A DNA stretch of 64,000 nucleotides from Paratinospora sagittata (taxonomy: Eukaryota > Streptophyta > Magnoliopsida > Ranunculales > Menispermaceae), in the NCBI GenBank assembly GCA_035771175.1, contig CM069601.1, forward strand, positions 6,647,001 through 6,711,000. Reading direction: 5' to 3'. The position numbers and the translations under genes are program-made. Shown here one piece after another: positions 62,300 to 64,000 of this stretch. The notes under the pieces are model-generated. The model was not told the origin of the DNA. It made no database searches and worked only from the letters and a program-made list of their open reading frames with translations. Within the stretch, counting starts at the first letter, position 1. Every line of letters starts with the position of its first letter.

Positions 62300-63096
62300 C
62301 CTTCCTTTCAGAATTTTTTTTTTACAAGAGTGTAAGGGTTCACCATTCTTTTTTTTTAAACAGCGGGAGAGTCCACCCGCCAAAGAATCTTTTTTTTCCT
62401 TTTTCTTTGTTTTCGTAACCACTCACGCTCTCCTCCCTCCCGCTAACTGTTCCTCTCTCTTTTTCTTTCTCACTCTTCTCTAACTTTGATGAAACCCAGA
62501 TTTATCTGCTGTTAACTTAAGAACAGATCTACACACCGGCAACAACCAAGGTAATATGCAACTTCTCTTCACTCTCTACGTTACTGTTGCTTGACAAGTT
62601 ACACATTATTGCATTCTCACTTCAGATCTTCCTTTTTTTTTTATTTTGTGTTATTTTCTGGTCTGAATGTGATGCGATTTCTCGTGTTTTGACGACAATG
62701 TATAACTTGAAATCATTTTGATAAATGCGTGTTTGAAATTTGAAAGAAGGCAGTTTCAACTCGATTAATTTTCAGTGTTCTTTTTTCATCATCTTACATT
62801 TGAAAAAAAAAAATTTGTGAAGAAAAGACGCATTCTCTGCACTTGTAAAAAAAAAAAAAATCTGAAAGGGAGGCGAAAATTTCTGAAGGAAAAGCGTCTT
62901 TTAAGACGCCTTTCATTTACTTAAAAAAAATATGAACCTTAAAATGTCACGTGGGCGTCGATTTGGCGCTTGTTTGGCGGGTTAACTGTGCAATAAACAG
63001 TAAAATATGGCAAATAAGTTATTATTTATATTTCGATGGCATTTGTAAAATTTTTTTTTTTTTAAGGATAATCATGTTAAAACCCCCCCTTAGCTT

Positions 63097-63671
63097 GGTG
63101 GTAACCTTAACACCTATAATAGTTGGTAAGGATGAAATCTTACCAAGAACAATAAAAGAGATTGTCTTTTCTTTGGACCTTACTGTCTATCTTTACTTTG
63201 ATTTAGTGCCCAATTTTATAAGGCCTTCCTTAGTACCTAAAGTATCTTCTCTCTAAATTAGTCTTGACTATATTCTTTGTATGTGTTCATCGGTGGGCAA
63301 AGTCTGTAATATTGTATTAAAAAAATTAATATTAATATTATTTTTCATTTATTTATGCTACTATATTGCTAAAATTAGGAACTCGTCCTGTTTAACTTTC
63401 TAACTTTATGCGTTGTATTCTTAGTTGACGTCCTTTACCTTATTAGATCAACAATGCTAAAAATACACCTATAAAAACTCAATATAAAAACCCAAGTGCA
63501 TCTTGAGGTGATCTAATCGTATGGAACACTTAGTTTCTATCTTGACCTTGATATATTTTTTTTTAATCAGTAGCATGACCCTAATTCTCATTTTCATTTT
63601 CAGATTATTATGGACTAAACGACCCTACGGTTCAAGAAACCCAATAACAAAACTGAGAAATGTTCTAATAA
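63097..63671. other. No supported gene
   Basis: AT-rich sequence between the outer Mutator-like element and the SINE. Nothing recognised. Confidence 0.5.
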
Positions 63672-63973
63672 GTATATGGTTCTTACAAATATTAGTTAGT
63701 TTTAATAACGTACATCCACACCCTTTCACCTAAAGTCAAAAGTTTGATTCTCTCCCTGTATAAATAAGTGAGAGTTTTTTCTCCTCTAATAAACGTAGGA
63801 GCGAGATCATGGTAGTTGGTTCGTATGGTCATCATCCAGATCTTCTTATACCCTTCGCTGTTGTGTTCGCCTTTTTAGCCCTATTAAGGGGTCTCGACTT
63901 CTTTTAGTTCTAGTGTCATCATCTTCTAACCATGTGTTAACACTCAAAAAAAAAAAAAAAGTATATGGTTCTT
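63672..63973 (+). mobile_element. SINE-like retroposon with 13-bp TSD and poly(A) tail
   Basis: Body 63685-63960, ending in a run of about 15 A. It is flanked by perfect GTATATGGTTCTT repeats at 63672-63684 and 63961-63973, the signature of LINE-mediated insertion. AGTTTGATTCTC at 63741-63752 resembles a tRNA-type B box, which suggests a tRNA-derived SINE. The A box is not clear. Non-coding. Confidence 0.8.
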
Positions 63974-64000
63974 GATTAGAGTAATACATCTAACTGGTGA

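Larger units (their letters stand above)
61119..63096 (+). mobile_element. Outer Mutator-like element (TSD CCCTTAGCCT/CCCTTAGCTT)
   Basis: The element is 61129-63086. Left terminus GGGGCTTTTGACATGATTAC; the right terminus is the reverse of GGGGTTTTAACATGATTA. Direct repeats CCCTTAGCCT (61119-61128) and CCCTTAGCTT (63087-63096) differ at one base. The left repeat is broken by the inner element at 61297. The interior (62330-62810) looks like a promoter and 5' UTR with a splice donor (AACCAAGGTAATATGC near 62546-62556). No transposase. Confidence 0.87.

Overview
The window is nuclear DNA of a flowering plant, most likely a eudicot. The evidence is one intron-bearing host gene for a group C bZIP transcription factor, set in AT-rich, heavily nested plant transposable elements: Ty3/gypsy chromoviruses, Ty1/copia elements, large solo LTRs, Mutator-like elements and a SINE. 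I see no bacterial or organellar genes, rRNA, tRNA or CRISPR.

Layout. 1-6862: a Tekay-type Ty3/gypsy element whose 5' LTR lies outside the window; gag to RNase H is open, integrase carries stops, and the 3' LTR has a minisatellite next to its TATA box. 7188-17921: nested solo LTRs, including a Sirevirus-like LTR split by another LTR with a perfect target-site duplication (TSD). 18830-22640: decayed copia gag-pol on the minus strand. 24892-28030: a second Tekay-family element with TSD CGAGA and a rearranged interior. 28061-38600: a decayed Ty3/gypsy element (Reina-like) split by a solo LTR, by an exact 2097-bp tandem duplication, and by a 2178-bp retroelement with 197-bp LTRs. 39435-40694: a Mutator-like element. 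41649-49416: the bZIP gene (six exons, 480 aa, minus strand). 50429-59520: more nested solo LTRs of the family seen at 9.8-15.3 kb. 61129-63086: two Mutator-like elements, one inside the other's terminal repeat. 63672-63973: a SINE-like retroposon.

The strongest discovery candidates are gene-capturing transposons. The element at 36093-38270 has two 197-bp LTRs, a primer-binding site, a polypurine tract and TSD CAATA. Between its LTRs an open frame fuses a fragment of a UBP1-associated protein 2 (UBA2) type RNA-binding protein to the N-terminal part of the vacuolar fusion protein MON1, followed by a copia integrase scrap that betrays the parent element. The Mutator-like element at 39435-40694 carries a fragment of another host gene with its introns still present. 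A related nested pair at 61.1-63.1 kb carries further gene-like pieces. The window thus shows host-gene capture by an RNA route and by a DNA route within about 3 kb of each other.

Only the bZIP gene looks like a functional host gene. Its upstream region holds four CACGTG G-boxes, the core bound by its own protein family, which suggests but does not prove feedback control.
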